64,000 nt of DNA from Misgurnus anguillicaudatus (lineage: Eukaryota; Chordata; Actinopteri; Cypriniformes; Cobitidae), in contig NC_073348.2 of the NCBI RefSeq assembly GCF_027580225.2, forward strand, positions 27,083,501-27,147,500, written 5' to 3'. Positions 1-13,079 of the stretch are shown here, piece by piece. The position numbers and the translations under genes were made by a program. The first letter of the stretch is position 1. Each line of letters begins with the position of its first letter. The notes under the pieces are model-generated. The model worked only from the letters and a program-made list of their open reading frames with translations, had not been told where the DNA came from and ran no database searches.

Positions 1-968
1 ATGGTACTTTTATAATATGTTGGGTAAGAAGCATAACTCACATGTGTCGTTTGTGCACGTCGGCCCTGCATACATGAACGGATGGTAGCCTTGTGATTGG
101 ACAGTCCCTCTGACAGGCAGTGGGAGCGACGACAAGGAAGAGTGTATGCTGCGTATCCATTCCCTTCTTCCTCTTCCGGAGACAAGACCTCTCCGTTCAT
201 TATGCCCCCTTTGGTCCTCTCGGGACCATGACCGTTATAGTGATGGTGGGAGCCATGAAGTGAAGGTAGCCTCTCCGTGCAAAGTTCATCTAAAGAGTTA
301 GCTCTCTCTCCGGGATGAGACTCAAGCGTCCGTGGGGTGGAGGTGCGCCGTCTTCCTCCACATTTAGCGAATCCTTTATCTACAACCTCGGTTCTCCCGA
401 TGATCTCCTCTGTGCTCGTCAGATGCTCTTGGCTTAGATCCGAACATGAGAACTCCATTGAATCCTCTCTCCAAATATCTGCAGATTTGGATCGCTTCTT
501 CTTGAAGCTACTTCCTTCCCGAGGACCATCTTTGGTTCTCTGTAGGTACGTGTCCTTACTTACGAAAAGTCTGGTTTCATCGCAGCTTTCTGGCACCACC
601 GTGTCCATCTCTACGCCATCCTCAGAGCCTGGCGTGATGGTGGGATCCCCAGTGCTGTCGTGGAAAGAAACCGGTCGCAAATTCATAGCCATCCGGTCCA
701 CCCAAATGTTTCCTCCATAGCCCTTCAGAGCATCTGTTTTTTTAAATGGTTCAAGGCCGTTTTCACTAAGGGATTGTGGGATGGAAGGGGTGCTGCTGGA
801 TCTCGTGCTGGTCTCAGAGTCGCGGTGTTCACCCTTGTTGGACGAGGCTTGACGTGATCGGCGAGAATGCTTGATTCGAAGTGATCGGGTCATGTGCTTT
901 CGTGATAGGTGGCCCTGCCCCTCACTGTAGTAGGTGTGGTCTCCATTTTGGCTCTCCACGTTTCCCAT
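1..968 (-). CDS. tiam1: tiam1, first coding exon (N-terminal 322 residues; runs off the left edge)
   Basis: TIAM1 is a guanine-nucleotide exchange factor that activates Rac1 at membranes and cell junctions; the catalytic DH-PH domains lie further 3', outside the window. Reading from 968 down to 1 gives one unbroken frame of 322 codons. The protein starts MGNVESQNGD, which matches the N-terminus of vertebrate TIAM1 and carries a Gly2 myristoylation signal. A serine/arginine-rich stretch follows (RSLRIKHSRRSRQASS), then SSSTPSIPQSLSENGLEPF and, at about residues 154-169, SFKKKRSKSADIWRED; these are recalled as strongly conserved in TIAM1. The start is fixed by homology and by a splice acceptor 10 bases upstream. 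The frame is still open at position 1, so the exon continues outside. TIAM2 is the alternative, but the N-terminus and the sod1/scaf4 neighbours favour tiam1 (which teleost ohnolog cannot be told). Confidence 0.93.
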   Translation of the reverse strand, partial: MGNVESQNGDHTYYSEGQGHLSRKHMTRSLRIKHSRRSRQASSNKGEHRDSETSTRSSSTPSIPQSLSENGLEPFKKTDALKGYGGNIWVDRMAMNLRPVSFHDSTGDPTITPGSEDGVEMDTVVPESCDETRLFVSKDTYLQRTKDGPREGSSFKKKRSKSADIWREDSMEFSCSDLSQEHLTSTEEIIGRTEVVDKGFAKCGGRRRTSTPRTLESHPGERANSLDELCTERLPSLHGSHHHYNGHGPERTKGGIMNGEVLSPEEEEGNGYAAYTLPCRRSHCLSEGLSNHKATIRSCMQGRRAQTTHVSYASYPTYYKST

Positions 969-980
969 GATTTAACGTCT
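969..980 (-). other. tiam1: tiam1 5'UTR remnant and splice acceptor
   Basis: On the minus strand a pyrimidine-rich TGTTTTTCACAG ends at 979, followed by ten untranslated bases and the ATG at 968-966. The coding exon is therefore preceded by an intron, and at least one non-coding 5' exon must lie at higher coordinates. I could not locate that exon. Confidence 0.75.
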
Positions 981-2021
<1,041 letters not shown>

Positions 2022-2295
2022 GCTTTAAATATATATTTATTTTTTTAATATATTTTACAAAAAATACCTAAAAATATATTGGTGAAAATTTTTTTTTCAA
2101 ACATGAATATACGTATATGCTTTAAATATATATTTATTTTTAAAATATATTTGAAAATATACAAAAAATTGCGTAAAATATACTGGTAAAATACTTTTTG
2201 TAAACATATTTAAAAATATATTTCAGCACCTATATTTTTGCCCAAAATTATATTTAAAAATAAATTATATTTAAAAATACATATATTTTTCCCTT

Positions 2296-2495
2296 ATGGG
2301 TTGCACCTAAAGAGGTCAAATTAATACCTCAGACATACATACTGGTACCAAAGAGTGTATATTAGTACCTCAAAGTTACATATTGGTACCAAGTGTATAC
2401 ATATTTGTACCTAAATGGTACATATTAAGACCTTTTTAAAGGGTACTGCACCAGTGACAGCTTGAAACCACTTTTGGACCATTTCTAACAGTGTA
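2296..2495. mobile_element. GGTACC-rich MITE family, degraded copy
   Basis: Contains repeated GGTAC(C) and TACCT motifs and the block AAAGGGTACTGCACCAGTGA, followed by ATTTCTAACAGTGTA. The same vocabulary recurs at 3292-3450, 48909-49004, 49989-50145 and in two halves at 51403/52733. The copy at 49989 shows that the intact form is a foldback element. Confidence 0.6.
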
Positions 2496-3291
2496 TATAT
2501 TATTATGCATAATAAATATTTTATATTTGTGCAGTGCTTTACTGTATTACGTCATGTTTATGTGATCAGCAGCAGTACCTGAGGTAGAACCAATGGATCA
2601 GATGCATTTCCAGTGAACCATATTCCTATTTTTAGACCGCATGGTCCTGGTCAGCGCTATGGTAGTTTTCCCTGCAAAAAAAAAACACATACAATAGACG
2701 TTTATAAACAAAGGGAACAAAGATCGAATCAGATGGTTTTAGGTTTCTGAAAATGTAATAGGTTGATTACACAACACCTGGTCTAATATGCCGTCACAGA
2801 TACACACACAACACTCATACAACAGTACTTGCTGTTGTTTCTCTTGTGCAAGACCTTTCATGCTGCATGAGAGGAAGAACTTTCTGAGATATATCTCAGT
2901 TCCTTAAGAAGCCAACAATAAGTTAATTATGACAGAAAATCAACTCAGTCTAGAAGTAGTCTTAAATCTGAACCTCGGTTACAATATGGATCTGACCTCA
3001 TTTCTTTCAATGCAAAGCCTGCACAGAGAAAGAAAAAGGAACCTCATCTCCATACTGCAGCAGCAGGTATGAAAATGAGAAGATGGATCGGACGCTCCTG
3101 GCAAAGTTTATGGATAAGCATCAGAAAGACACCAGGGCTTCCTTAAATAACCAGAGATAGATATAGTGAGAGAAAAAGAGGCTGAAGAGAAAGTGTATTA
3201 GGGACAATTTCTAAAGTCTGGAGTTACTGAATACAGAAACTTTGGGACATGACCAGAACACCACTGTCAGACAAAATGGTCAGATATGGAA

Positions 3292-3450
3292 CCTATGTGA
3301 CTGGTACTTTCAAAAAGTACACCTTTATACTTATATTAGTGCCAAATGTATACATAGGTGCACCTAAATCGCACATATTAGGAACGCTTTGAAGGGTCTG
3401 CCCCAGTGACAGCAAGAAACCATTTTTTTGACCAGTGTCAGTGTAGGAAC
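3292..3450. mobile_element. GGTACC-rich MITE family, second degraded copy
   Basis: Contains CTGGTACTTTCAAAAAGTAC, GCACATATTAGGAACG and GGTCTGCCCCAGTGACAGC, paralleling the copy at 2296-2495. The overlapping 60-codon minus-strand frame has no protein-like features. Confidence 0.55.
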
Positions 3451-3495
3451 ACCCTAGACCAAAACTTATAAGCAAACCCTATAGCAACATCCACA

Positions 3496-5040
3496 ATATC
3501 CTACAATGTAAATAAAAGGTGGTTCAACTTTAAAAAAAAAAGTTAATTTTAAGTTAAAATTTAAAATATTAGTTGACAAAATTTTTTTTGAGTACGGTAA
3601 TATTTTTATGTTGAATTAACTCAAACTTTTAAGACAACCAGGTAACTTACATTATTAAGTTGAACCAACAAATCTTTTTTTAAAGTGTATTTTTACATTA
3701 TTGGGCATGTTTTCCATAACCAAGCACTTTTTTGTTTTTTACAGATAATGTAAAAAATCTAGTTTTATATTGTGTGTGTGTGAGAGTCTGTTGTTTCTCT
3801 CCGCCAGAGGGTTTGTGATTCAAACAATGAGTTTAACAGAGGCTAGAGATTGTGTGTGTTTATGTGTAGATCTCTGGATCAGGTCCAGCTTCAGCAGCTA
3901 GGGTCAACAAAACCTTAAGGGCAACAGAGAGACAAAACCAAAGAGAAAGACCCAGACGATGCTCTCTATTCTCCGGATGACAGTTTGCAGAGAAATATGC
4001 ATGCTTGGTTGTGTACATGAGAGCAGCAATAGAAAAAAGCTCTATAGCAAGGTTGAGTGGACTTACTGCAGTGCAGAGTTACATAAACTAGAGCTGACCC
4101 CATTTTTTTTTTTTTTTTTTTTGCTATCTGGTTGTTAAGTCTGACGTTATGCGCTGCTTCCGGGTCCAACAGCTCACAGATGTCATAGAGAAATAACAAA
4201 AAATCACAGCTCTAATACACTCGTATCATAATGAAAAACACCTAATCCTAATTTTTATCTTCTTAACAAAATCCGAGATGACCAGACATGGATTCATGAA
4301 CGTGGATTTTTTAAGAATAATTAATATATTGTTGTCTTTGATTCTGGGAGCCCAAGACTGCAGTTTACACTGTGAGTTTATAAAATTTTCGCTTACATGT
4401 GTGATATGAATAAATAATGCTCATAATCTGTTTAAATAATATCCTCTATTGAAATTAGTGGAGGTTTGGACCTGGAAACAGTATTCCTTACGTCATCACT
4501 TAACAACCGGATGCTCGGTTTGGGTTCCTTTCACTGAATGTTTAAGCTCCAGAACTTCATAGTGGAAAATGATGTAACTCTAACCCCATTTTTTTTTACA
4601 AGGTCTGCCCTTTACTTAAACTTTAAGTGTTACCTTTGTGCATATGCAGCTGTAGCATAACATAAAGTCCCGTCTTACTGATTTAAAATAAAGGTATTTC
4701 ATGAGCTGGGGAAAATTGAAAAATATAATTTCGTCAGATGAAAAAACGCCACATATGATATATTTTTTCAGGTCACTTGATGTGCTTCACGAGTTCACAC
4801 TTACAAATAATTCTGAACAGGGTTATTAATATGCGTATCGTGGGGAGAAGGGGAGGTGGAGGGATGCTGAACTATCTAGGTATGTGGGTGAGTTGATTTT
4901 CAGTCTATATAGGTTTATGTTTATGCCTATCAGGTGAAGACCTGATTGCTGATTGTCGACAGCTGGTCATAGTTACAAGGTAATTAGGTTGATTATTTGA
5001 ACGTGCTCCTCCCGAACTTTGTTAATAAAACATAATTTAG
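3496..5040. other. non-coding with a degraded MITE at its left end
   Basis: Bases about 3520-3690 resemble the 'ACTGTAAAAAA ... AAGTTGAACCAACAAATCTTT' foldback family seen intact at 26658-26823. The rest (to 5040) has homopolymer runs, for example T17 near 4104-4121, and no exon or element I can define. Confidence 0.45.
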
Positions 5041-5267
5041 TGATAACTAGGGCTGGGTATCAGCAAGAATCTTGCGATATGATATCACGATAGATGTGTT
5101 GCAGTGCAATACCGCGCCCGAGATCAAAGTGCTGCAAACTGTGCTCTTCCGCCATACAATATAGTTAAAAAAAATCCGCTTAAAAAATCGCCACGTTTTA
5201 TTTTGTGCCACCATACTTACTCGTGTAACTACTCATGTAACAGTCTTTAAATAGGGAAAACATGGAA

Positions 5268-5484
5268 GTTAGGGGTGTCAACAATAATTGATTCGGCGAT
5301 GCATCACAATGTGCGCATGCCCGATTCAGCATCGATGGACCAAAGTGCCATAATCGATTCTGTCACCGTGTATTTTCTGGCCTCGAGTGGACAATAAAAA
5401 CACACCCTTTTCCATGGAAAGCAGACATATGTGCAAATTTTGGATTCTACGAAGTTAATGGGAAACTAGACAAGACTTTATGTG
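5268..5484. mobile_element. unclassified insert with a hAT-like left end
   Basis: Absent from the sister copy at 6928-7343, so it interrupts the host MITE. It begins TAGGGGTGTCAACAATAATT and includes GATTCAGCATCGATGG, typical of fish hAT termini. I cannot find a matching right terminal repeat, so it is probably truncated; the right border is approximate. Confidence 0.5.
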
Positions 5485-5516
5485 TTTGTAAAACTTCATC
5501 CCTGTTTGGATCCTAA

Positions 5517-5892
5517 AGGGGATCGCACACCGGCCGCGCAGCTCAGCGCGCCGCCCAGTGCCACGGCGTTCTAAAAAAATCGAACACATTGTTTTCTATG
5601 AGTATACGCACACTGGCGCCGCCAGGTGGCACCTGTCCGCGCCGCCCAGCTGTGACTCAGGAAGTTGTTCAAATCCCTGTCGCGCCACAGAGCGCCACTC
5701 ACATAGTTTAACATTAAATAACATCATATTTGTCCCAAAACATTAACGACTAACATTGGCTGCTAATGTATATTTTGCATTTTGCAGTAGACGCTATCTG
5801 ACGAAGCTTGCGCTATTTAATGTGTACTTCCGGTTTACAATACCTCCGAGTTCTCCTAGGCGCGACGCTCCTCGGCCGGTGTGCGATGCCCT
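5517..5892. mobile_element. Harbinger-like non-autonomous element, TAA target duplication
   Basis: The left end AGGGGATCGCACACCGGCCG and right end CGGCCGGTGTGCGATGCCCT are near-perfect inverted repeats (one mismatch). TAA flanks both sides (5514-5516 and 5893-5895). The sister MITE at 6928-7343 carries the same target as an unoccupied site, GGATCCTAAGGAATGAATGG, with a single TAA. A 3-bp TWA duplication is characteristic of PIF/Harbinger. It is 376 bp with no transposase. Confidence 0.85.
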
Positions 5893-6049
5893 TAAGGAAT
5901 GAATGGGGCTAGGCTAAATGCTAACACATTCACGACGTGCCGTGCAAAGATAAAGTGCACGCATTGAAAAAATGTATGTATTAATGTATTAATTTGTCTA
6001 AGTTGAGGTAAGAACATAGTAAAATATTGGAAACGGTGGTGTTTTTTCT

Positions 6050-6923
6050 TTAAAGATGGCCTCCAGGTAAACTGACATGGCTAATAGGGATGTTGACCAT
6101 CTTCTTTATGCAATGATTTTCACTGTGTTTCTCATGTTGCGCGTTGTGATGGCATATAAACATATGTGTGTTAATCAAACACAGATTTTATACCATCTGA
6201 CACGATTCCATTAAATATCGAACCTTGGACTTCAAAAAAAAAAAAAAAAACACCACAGATGGAATATCTCAGCGGGAATCCAGAGCTAAAATGTCACTGC
6301 AGTCATAACTGAAAGGTTAGCGAAAATCGATGAGAAACCGCGAAAACGTGAGTCAGCGAATGAACCGAGTGACCCCCAGCCCACTCTCTCTCTCCTGCTC
6401 CTCACCTACGTGATATTCTTGTGCGTCCCTGGTGGGATTCATAAGTAATAAACTGTGATAAATCGAAGGGTAATTACAGAAAGCCTCACGGTGGCACAAA
6501 AACCTCAATGACGATTGATATGTAAAGCTCACGTCTCCGGGTTAAGACATCAGAAAAATATCATCTTGCTGCTTATCAATGTGCTATAGCCTTGAGCCGG
6601 ACGACTCCTGCGGGGTGGAAGCAGGTGGAAAGGATGGAGGAAGGGTGTGAGATGGTGGAATGGCTTGCTGTGTCTCACTGTGAAACTTTAATCACAGGCA
6701 CTTAGATGGACACCTCCTCCACTTTATTTCACGCACTATGAGGGATGTGCTAGCCTGGGCTCTGTTATTAAAACACACAGACATATTCTCTATACACATA
6801 CCATCAGGTTTGTGGTCATACTCAAACGCACATGCACAAACATGAATATTGCTCCAAAAATGTATATAAAGGTTAATGTACAGTCAGCTAGTCCAAAAAT
6901 GCTAAAAATAAATAATGACGTCA
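6050..6923. other. non-coding
   Basis: Includes an A-run near 6234-6250. No exon, RNA gene or element border can be supported. Confidence 0.4.
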
Positions 6924-6927
6924 TTAA

Positions 6928-7343
6928 AGGAAAACACCACCGTTTTTCAATATTTTCCTATGTTCTTACCTCAACTTAGATGAATTAATACATAACTATC
7001 TTTTTTCAATGTGTGTACTTTTCATCTTTGTACAGCGCTTCTTCCATGTGTTAGCATTTAGCCTAGCCCCATTAATTGCTATGGCTCCAAACAAAAGTTT
7101 CATTGTGTGCCACCATACTTACTCGTGTAACTACTCATGTAACAGTCTTTAAATAGGGAAAACATGGAAGTGTTTGGTGGCTCCTAATTCATCCCTGTTT
7201 GGATCCTAAGGAATGAATGGGGCTAAGCTAAATGCTAACACATTCACGAGGTGCTGTACAAAGATAAAAAGTGCACGCATTGAAAGGCCGTCTAAGTTGA
7301 GGTACGAACATAGTAAAATATTGAAAAACGGTGGTGTTTTCCT
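6928..7343. mobile_element. TTAA-flanked foldback MITE (AGGAAAACACCACC family), intact copy
   Basis: Both ends are TTAA (6924-6927 and 7344-7347). The termini AGGAAAACACCACCGTTTTT and AAAAACGGTGGTGTTTTCCT are perfect inverted repeats. The symmetry extends inward (ACCTCAACTTAGA versus TCTAAGTTGAGGT). It is 416 bp and non-coding. TTAA duplication is typical of piggyBac-type transposition, so mobilisation by a piggyBac-like enzyme is inferred. Confidence 0.88.
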
Positions 7344-7347
7344 TTAA

Positions 7348-8650
7348 ACGGGTTTTATTTTGCAATAATGACTGACTGACCAACACAATCTCATGGCAAT
7401 TTTACAAGGTGGCTAATTCGTATGACCACATTCTTAAGTTTTTTATGATTTGCTTTCGTCCCTGAAATGTTGGAGTTAGGGGGAGGGGTTTGATTGTTAT
7501 TTCTCTCCTTTTTTTTACAATTTAGTTTGTATGTGTTAATACAATTTATTATTAATAATATGCCACTAGTTAATTCTTGCCTTAGCTTCTATCTTAAAAC
7601 AGCCCAAAAATGGCAAAAAGGCTTCAACATCATTTACAAAGAATGCAACTATAACTCTCTATAGCTCTGAACCGCACAGTAACTTCACTTTACCTTCTCT
7701 AACTCTATCAAAAGTGAAACGTGAACAGATGATGGGGAAGCAAGGCGGTGTGAAAACAAATAACAGACTTTAAAATTAAATTCTGCTGCTACACATCACG
7801 AAATCTATCATTATTGAAGTATAATCATCCAAAATGGCTTGGTATATCATATTATAAATGATTAAAGTACAGACAGGAGTGCTTAGAAATAACTCAAAAT
7901 GGAAAAAATGGTGCTCAGAAATGAAGTCGAATAACTCGATTATGAAACTTAATTTAGGCAGATTTTATAATATCATACATTTTCTATTAGAAAATATTAA
8001 AAAGCACTAAGAGATTCATTTATGATTGAATATATTCACAAGACAAACAAAGAAAAGCTGTGAGCGATGCCATTTGTGGACAGAAAAAGCCAAAAGAAAA
8101 GCATTTTCCCTTTCTTTCCAAGTCCGCTCCCATTAGTCTAGTACTTCACGTTTTTTTGTCTATGAATGTCTTTAAAGCCTGGAGCAAAGAGCAAGGTTTA
8201 AAATCTCCCCAAACCCCAGCTCTGGTGCATAGAGTTGTGGGAAAGCTACAGGGCTTTTATCTTCCTCAATCAGAGAGAGAGAGAGTAAGAGTGGATTAGA
8301 AATGCTATCCATTGTTCTTTTAGATGGCATCTGTAATTTTGCATGTGCTCGATCAGCTCTTGTTAGTCTAATTGAGAGAGTACAGACAAAGACACATAGA
8401 TAATCACAGCCCAGTCCGTCTCTGGTGTTCTCCACTGACTGACTATCCCATAGATATTTACATCAATATTGCTCAACATTGAGTCCATCAGGCAATTCTT
8501 CATCTTTAACAAAAAATTTATCATTTTAAATTAGAATTATAAAAATTTTACAATTAATTTGTTACTTAAACATTCAAATGGATTTTTTAAACCTAGTAAA
8601 TCATTACGTAAGCAGCACAAATATGCCAGATATGAAATATAGATGAAATG
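7348..8650. other. non-coding with a short repeat fragment
   Basis: Bases about 7390-7450 (ACAAGGTGGCTAATTCGTA) recur inverted at about 11170-11215 (TACGAATTAGCCACCTTGTA), i.e. two halves of one dispersed family about 3.8 kb apart. No exon was found in the remainder; the frames at 8060-8435 on either strand have no recognisable domain. Confidence 0.45.
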
Positions 8651-8654
8651 CACT

Positions 8655-9184
8655 TTAAGCATAGCTTAGCACCTTCATTGAATCTGATTAGACTATTAGC
8701 ATTGCACTAAAAAATATCCAAAGAGTTTCGATATTTTTCTTTTTTTAAACTTGACTCTTCTGTAGTTACATCGTCTACTAAGACCGACGGAAAATTAAAA
8801 GTTGCGATTTTCAAGACAGATATGGTTAGGAACTATACTCTCATTCTGGCGTAATAATCAAGGACTTTGCTGTTGTAACATGGCTGCAGCAGGCGTAGTG
8901 ATATTACGCAGTGCCCGAAAATAGTCCCCTGGTATTGAAAGTAACCAAGGGGACTATCTTTGGGCAGTTTTAAATAGGAAAAACAATTGAAACTCTTTAG
9001 TTATTTTTTGGCACGATGCTAATGGTCTAATCAGATTCAATGGATTGTGCTAAGCTATGCTAAAAGTGCTAGCGTCAGACCTGGAGATCAGCTGAATGGA
9101 TTCCAAAACGGTAAGAATCAAAAGTTTAACTCTAGGGGAGCTGGAAAATAAGCATATTTTCAAAAAAAAAACTAGAATGTCCCT
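8655..9184. mobile_element. TTAA-type foldback MITE (TTTAGCATAGCTTAGC family), left-truncated
   Basis: The right end AATGTCCCTTTAA abuts TTAA at 9185-9188. Shared blocks with 36182-36704 include TGAATCTGATTAGAC, TAGCATTGCACTAAAAAAT and AACTCTAGGGGAGCTGGAAA. The left terminal segment is missing, so the copy starts inside the inverted repeat. Confidence 0.75.
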
Positions 9185-9188
9185 TTAA

Positions 9189-10500
9189 GGTTCTCAGGTA
9201 TCTGCTTATAATGGCCTTCTGTCATTTTCCTTCACCTCCAAACATGTTTCAACAAGGGAACAATGTCATCTCTCTCCTCTGCTTTGCTTTTCTATTCAGT
9301 ACTCCTTAAATGTAATTGTGCTTAGTCAACATGCAAAAAACTATTTTAAAAAAGTGCTAGAATTAACTTTAGAGGAAATCCACAGCCAGCTTTTTCCAAG
9401 CAATGCTGATGGTATAAATGCAAATCTTGGGGTGTTATGGGAGCTCCATAAATCCACTTCCAGTGTAATAGTGTCGACCTTTGTGTCCGGGAAACTAATT
9501 TAAGTGCTTCCACATATACGGATAATTGGCGCATGTGATTCACTGACTATCCTTCTACACAATACCCACCACTGACCCTAAACCCTTTGAAACCAACCCC
9601 GGCCCAGGGGCGACTCTTCCCATTTCTCGCATTCTTTCACGGATTCCCGACAGGGGAATGACCAACTTAACTTGAGATGAGAGGGATTTAAAAGCCATAA
9701 CAAAATTCCCTTGGGACTCTTGAAAAAGCAGTAGGAGAGATAGAACGAAACAGAATCAGATAGTAAGATTAAAGAAGAAGAGCTTAAAGAGAGTTCATAA
9801 GAAGTTTATCAGCGCTGTTTTTGCATGTACATGACGTGCAGCGCATGAAAACGTTATACAATTCAGAATAGAAAGATTAAAATCTATTCTGAGGAAGTAA
9901 GGTGGGCAACCTAAATATCTTAATGCAAAGATTCATATCAATGCAAAAAGCCTGCAATATGAAAGTACTGCTAACGGACAACAATAAGCATAGCCATCTT
10001 CTACACATCCAAAAGCAGGAGGTGTTATCATATATCCTTTGTGTGTGACAGCATGAAGACGCATTTCCGTATGACCGGCACTGCAGACAGGATCTTCAAA
10101 GGCAAGAGATATTACCCGTCCATTAATCCAAATGAAGTGACAGGACTCCTCCCTCATGTCCCCAGGCCCCTGACCGTGTCTGTGCTCGGCAGAGCCCAAT
10201 AAGCCAGTAATGAGAGTTTACCGCTTTATACGCAGACAACCGGTGCTGACCCCCTCCTACCCAAGACAACCAGTCTTGTTTAATAAAGGGGCACAGAGAC
10301 ACTGTTGAATTATTATTTAGACTCTTATTCTGTTTACTTAGCAAATGGCTAAATATAGCTTCTGTATATTTAGACTAAAAATGTGATTCACTTTTTATCC
10401 AGCAATGAGTATATGGAATTACAATAACAAAAACATTGCATATAATGCACACTATACAGTAAGGTTGTAATAGTTAACAGGAACCAGCCTGATATTATGA
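9189..10500. other. non-coding
   Basis: No exon-like frame with conserved protein character and no mobile-element termini recognised. Confidence 0.4.
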
Positions 10501-10507
10501 GTGTTTA

Positions 10508-11060
10508 TCGAGGGGCAACCTTCCGATCTCTCTAATGAAGCCAACACGGAAGTGACTTAAACTGCAATTCATCGACTGGCCGCTTGAGGCTGGCTTCAAA
10601 AGGGAGTCAATTCCCATAGACTCCCATGTTAAAAATGGCCAAATTTACAGTAGAAAATAATATGTTTACAGCCTGGTACAAAAAGTGTTTTTGGCCTATA
10701 TAGCTAATTTTGCCCTTCATGACAACTGTGAGGGGGGTGAATTTTTTTGTAACTCATCCGTTTAGATTATATTAAGCCTTAAACTTCTGCATAATTAAGG
10801 GCGTGGCCGCTTGAGTGTCGGTTGAACAGCCATTGCTGTCACTAGACTCGCGCTAGGCGGGCGTGGTTTCACCTCAGATTCACCCATGTCCCGCCTCTTT
10901 ACCCATTTTCGGTTTTCCGCGAGTAATTTGCGTGGATGCGCGGCCAAGATGGCGACGGCAGGCAACGCCTACTTTAAGCTTCAAAAGCGATCTTCACAAA
11001 CCAATGGGTGATGTCACGGACACTACGTCCATATTTTTTTACGGTCTATGGTGTTTATAT
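10508..11060. mobile_element. fish dispersed repeat ending near ACTACGTCCATATTTTTTTA
   Basis: Contains strings I recognise as common in fish genomes: CATAGACTCCCATGTTAAAA, GGCGTGGCCGCTTGAG, CCAAGATGGCGACGGC and ACGTCCATATTTTTTTACGG. It is probably a non-autonomous DNA transposon or its fossil; ends and family are not resolved. The 68-codon frame inside has no domain. Confidence 0.5.
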
Positions 11061-12458
11061 GTATTTTAGGAGTTGGCAAATTTTTACAAAGTGAATAGTA
11101 CAAAACAAACGATTATCATAAAAAATAATAACGAAACTCCACCACCAATCCCAACGTCACGGGGCAAAAGCGAATTGTACATATACGAATGTGGTTGTAC
11201 GAATTAGCCACCTTGTAAAAACGTACGAGTTGCTATGCGATACCATTGCAACTAACAATGTTAACAAGACAATGTTAACAAGACACTTTTTACAGTAGGT
11301 ATTAATCTTGGTTACTTTCATTCTCCACACATAATACTAAAGATGTGTGTTTGATGACTTATGCATTAAGTAATTGTGTACTTATATATGACCATTAACC
11401 AAACTGAATAAATGCTATGAAAAATAGTTTATTTTTAGTTTATGTATATACGTATATAACCTTATTGTGAACTCTTATCAATGTCTATTTGCCACCAGTT
11501 AAAGTGGTGAAGGATTGTGACTACTTGCTCCAGCCAAACCAGTTTTTTTCTTTTGCTTAGTAATTCACTATGACAGGGAATGCTGAGTTATCTCAGTTCC
11601 TTTTGTCTCTGTATGAACAAAGAAAAAAGACTGATAATACACCAGGGTGAGATCCCATGGCTAAGATATCTGTTTAATAAATGGAAACTCATGTAGAATA
11701 GATTGGCTGCAAAGCAAAAACTTAAGTTACACTATAAGGGGTTAACAAGAATTGGTTGGATGTCTTTGAGGGCTTGGTTTGTGTTTCTGTGTGCACTGAA
11801 AACATAATCGGCACACAGCAGGGTTGTATTTTTATTAGTAAATGCATTAGCTAACATGAACATATATATTGTTTTTCAGCAGTTATTAATCTTTGTTAAT
11901 ATCAGCTAATGCTAATACCAATGCTCGTTCATTGTGGATTAACTAATATTAATAACAAAAGCAACCTTACTGTAAAGTGTCACCGTATAATCCAATTACA
12001 TCACTGTAATATATGCAAACCATATCAATGTCAAATAAAACAACAGACATTTGTCACAACCTTTAAAGGGAACTTCAAAATATTTCTCACGTTAGATCCT
12101 TTAGATGAAGAGGGATCAAATGAAGACCTGCCGTGAGAGTAAAACGTCTCTCTGGACTACAAGATCCACATTCTAAAGTCTTCAAAACCTCTCATCTCCA
12201 ACACAGAACTTAGCATCTCATCTTCTGCTCTTATTTAACACATTTAAACCTCTCAGGGGTGAAGCAGGGAGTCTGTGGTTCTGTAATTGTGCCAGTTAAG
12301 CTAACTGTGCCTGACCGCAGGGATCACATATAGACTCTTAGGGGACATGAAGCACTTTTGCATGTAAAGCATAAAGCTTGGTCTGTACTTTTGTTGATTT
12401 TACCTTTGTAAAAAGGTAATATGTTGACTCATATGATAAGCATTATATTCTATATGTA
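11061..12458. other. non-coding
   Basis: Apart from the repeat fragment at about 11140-11215 (partner of 7390-7450) I see no gene or element boundary. Confidence 0.4.
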
Positions 12459-12621
12459 TACCCTTACGAAAATTAACCATGGCTTTATTGTGGTAAAAGT
12501 GTAGTAAACATGTTTTTTTTTGGTGTATTGATTACTATCAGCAAAACCATGGATTTACTGCAGAAACCATGTTTTTTTGGTTTTAACTGTAGTAAAACCA
12601 TGGTTAATTTTTGTAAGGGTA
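12459..12621. mobile_element. short foldback MITE, CCATGG type
   Basis: Termini TACCCTTACGAAAATTAACC and GGTTAATTTTTGTAAGGGTA are inverted repeats with one mismatch, continuing into CCATGG on both sides. It is 163 bp with no coding capacity. It lies just beyond the 3' LTR of the gypsy element. Confidence 0.75.
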
Positions 12622-12690
12622 GATACACAAAGCAGAGTTACACCGGGGTCAAATAATTTAAAGGTTCCTATACACACATACTGATCATAT

Positions 12691-13068
12691 TGTCACAGGC
12701 CGACTCATAGCCTGTGGCAAATAATGAGGGGACACAACTACAGGTATAGGCCACAAGGTATTTTCTTTATTATAAACAAAACTTATAAACTTAACACAAA
12801 AGAATGAAATGTGAAAATGTCATAATATAGGATGTATGTAAAGTGCATGGATGCATAAGTCTGTATGTGTAAACATGACTGAGTGAAAACTAAGTAAAAA
12901 CTACAAAAGAACAAACAAACAGGATCATACCTGGAGGAGCAGAGAGAGAGAGAAAAATGGTTAGTGTGGCAGTTTAAATACACTGAGCCCAGGTGGCTCC
13001 AATTACCAACAACCCTCTGCTGCCTGCAGTAAGAACCACGCCTGCAAGAAAGGGGAGGAGCCGTGACA
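12691..13068 (-). repeat. 3' LTR of the Gmr1-like element
   Basis: Begins TGTCACGG at 13068 and ends CCTGTGACA at 12691, giving the TG...CA boundaries and a TGTCA/TGACA terminal inverted repeat. It contains a TATTTAAA promoter-like box (12980-12973) and an AATAAA polyadenylation signal (12771-12766). No 5' LTR remains for comparison and the target duplication cannot be checked. A 66-codon frame inside it is not a gene. Confidence 0.88.
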
Positions 13069-13079
13069 CCCCCCTCCTT
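13069..13079 (-). other. polypurine tract of the Gmr1-like element
   Basis: The minus strand reads AAGGAGGGGGG immediately before the LTR TG. This is the expected plus-strand priming site for reverse transcription. Confidence 0.85.

Larger units (their letters stand above)
5041..6049. mobile_element. composite: TTAA-type foldback MITE broken by two insertions
   Basis: Outer pieces 5104-5267, about 5485-5516 and 5893-6049 align with the intact copies at 6928-7343 and 51685-52318 (shared GTAACTACTCATGTAACAG, AATAGGGAAAACATGGAAG, GGGGCTAGGCTAAATGCTAA). The right terminus is at about 6050, next to TTAA. It is interrupted by an insert starting TAGGGGTGTCAAC at about 5268 and by a second element at 5517-5892. 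The left flank (5049 on, GGGCTGGGTATCAGC) resembles a hAT-like terminus fragment. Confidence 0.75.

Noticed and set aside
337..857. Plus-strand frames of 127 and 65 codons
   Set aside because: Antisense to the tiam1 coding exon, which has clear homology.
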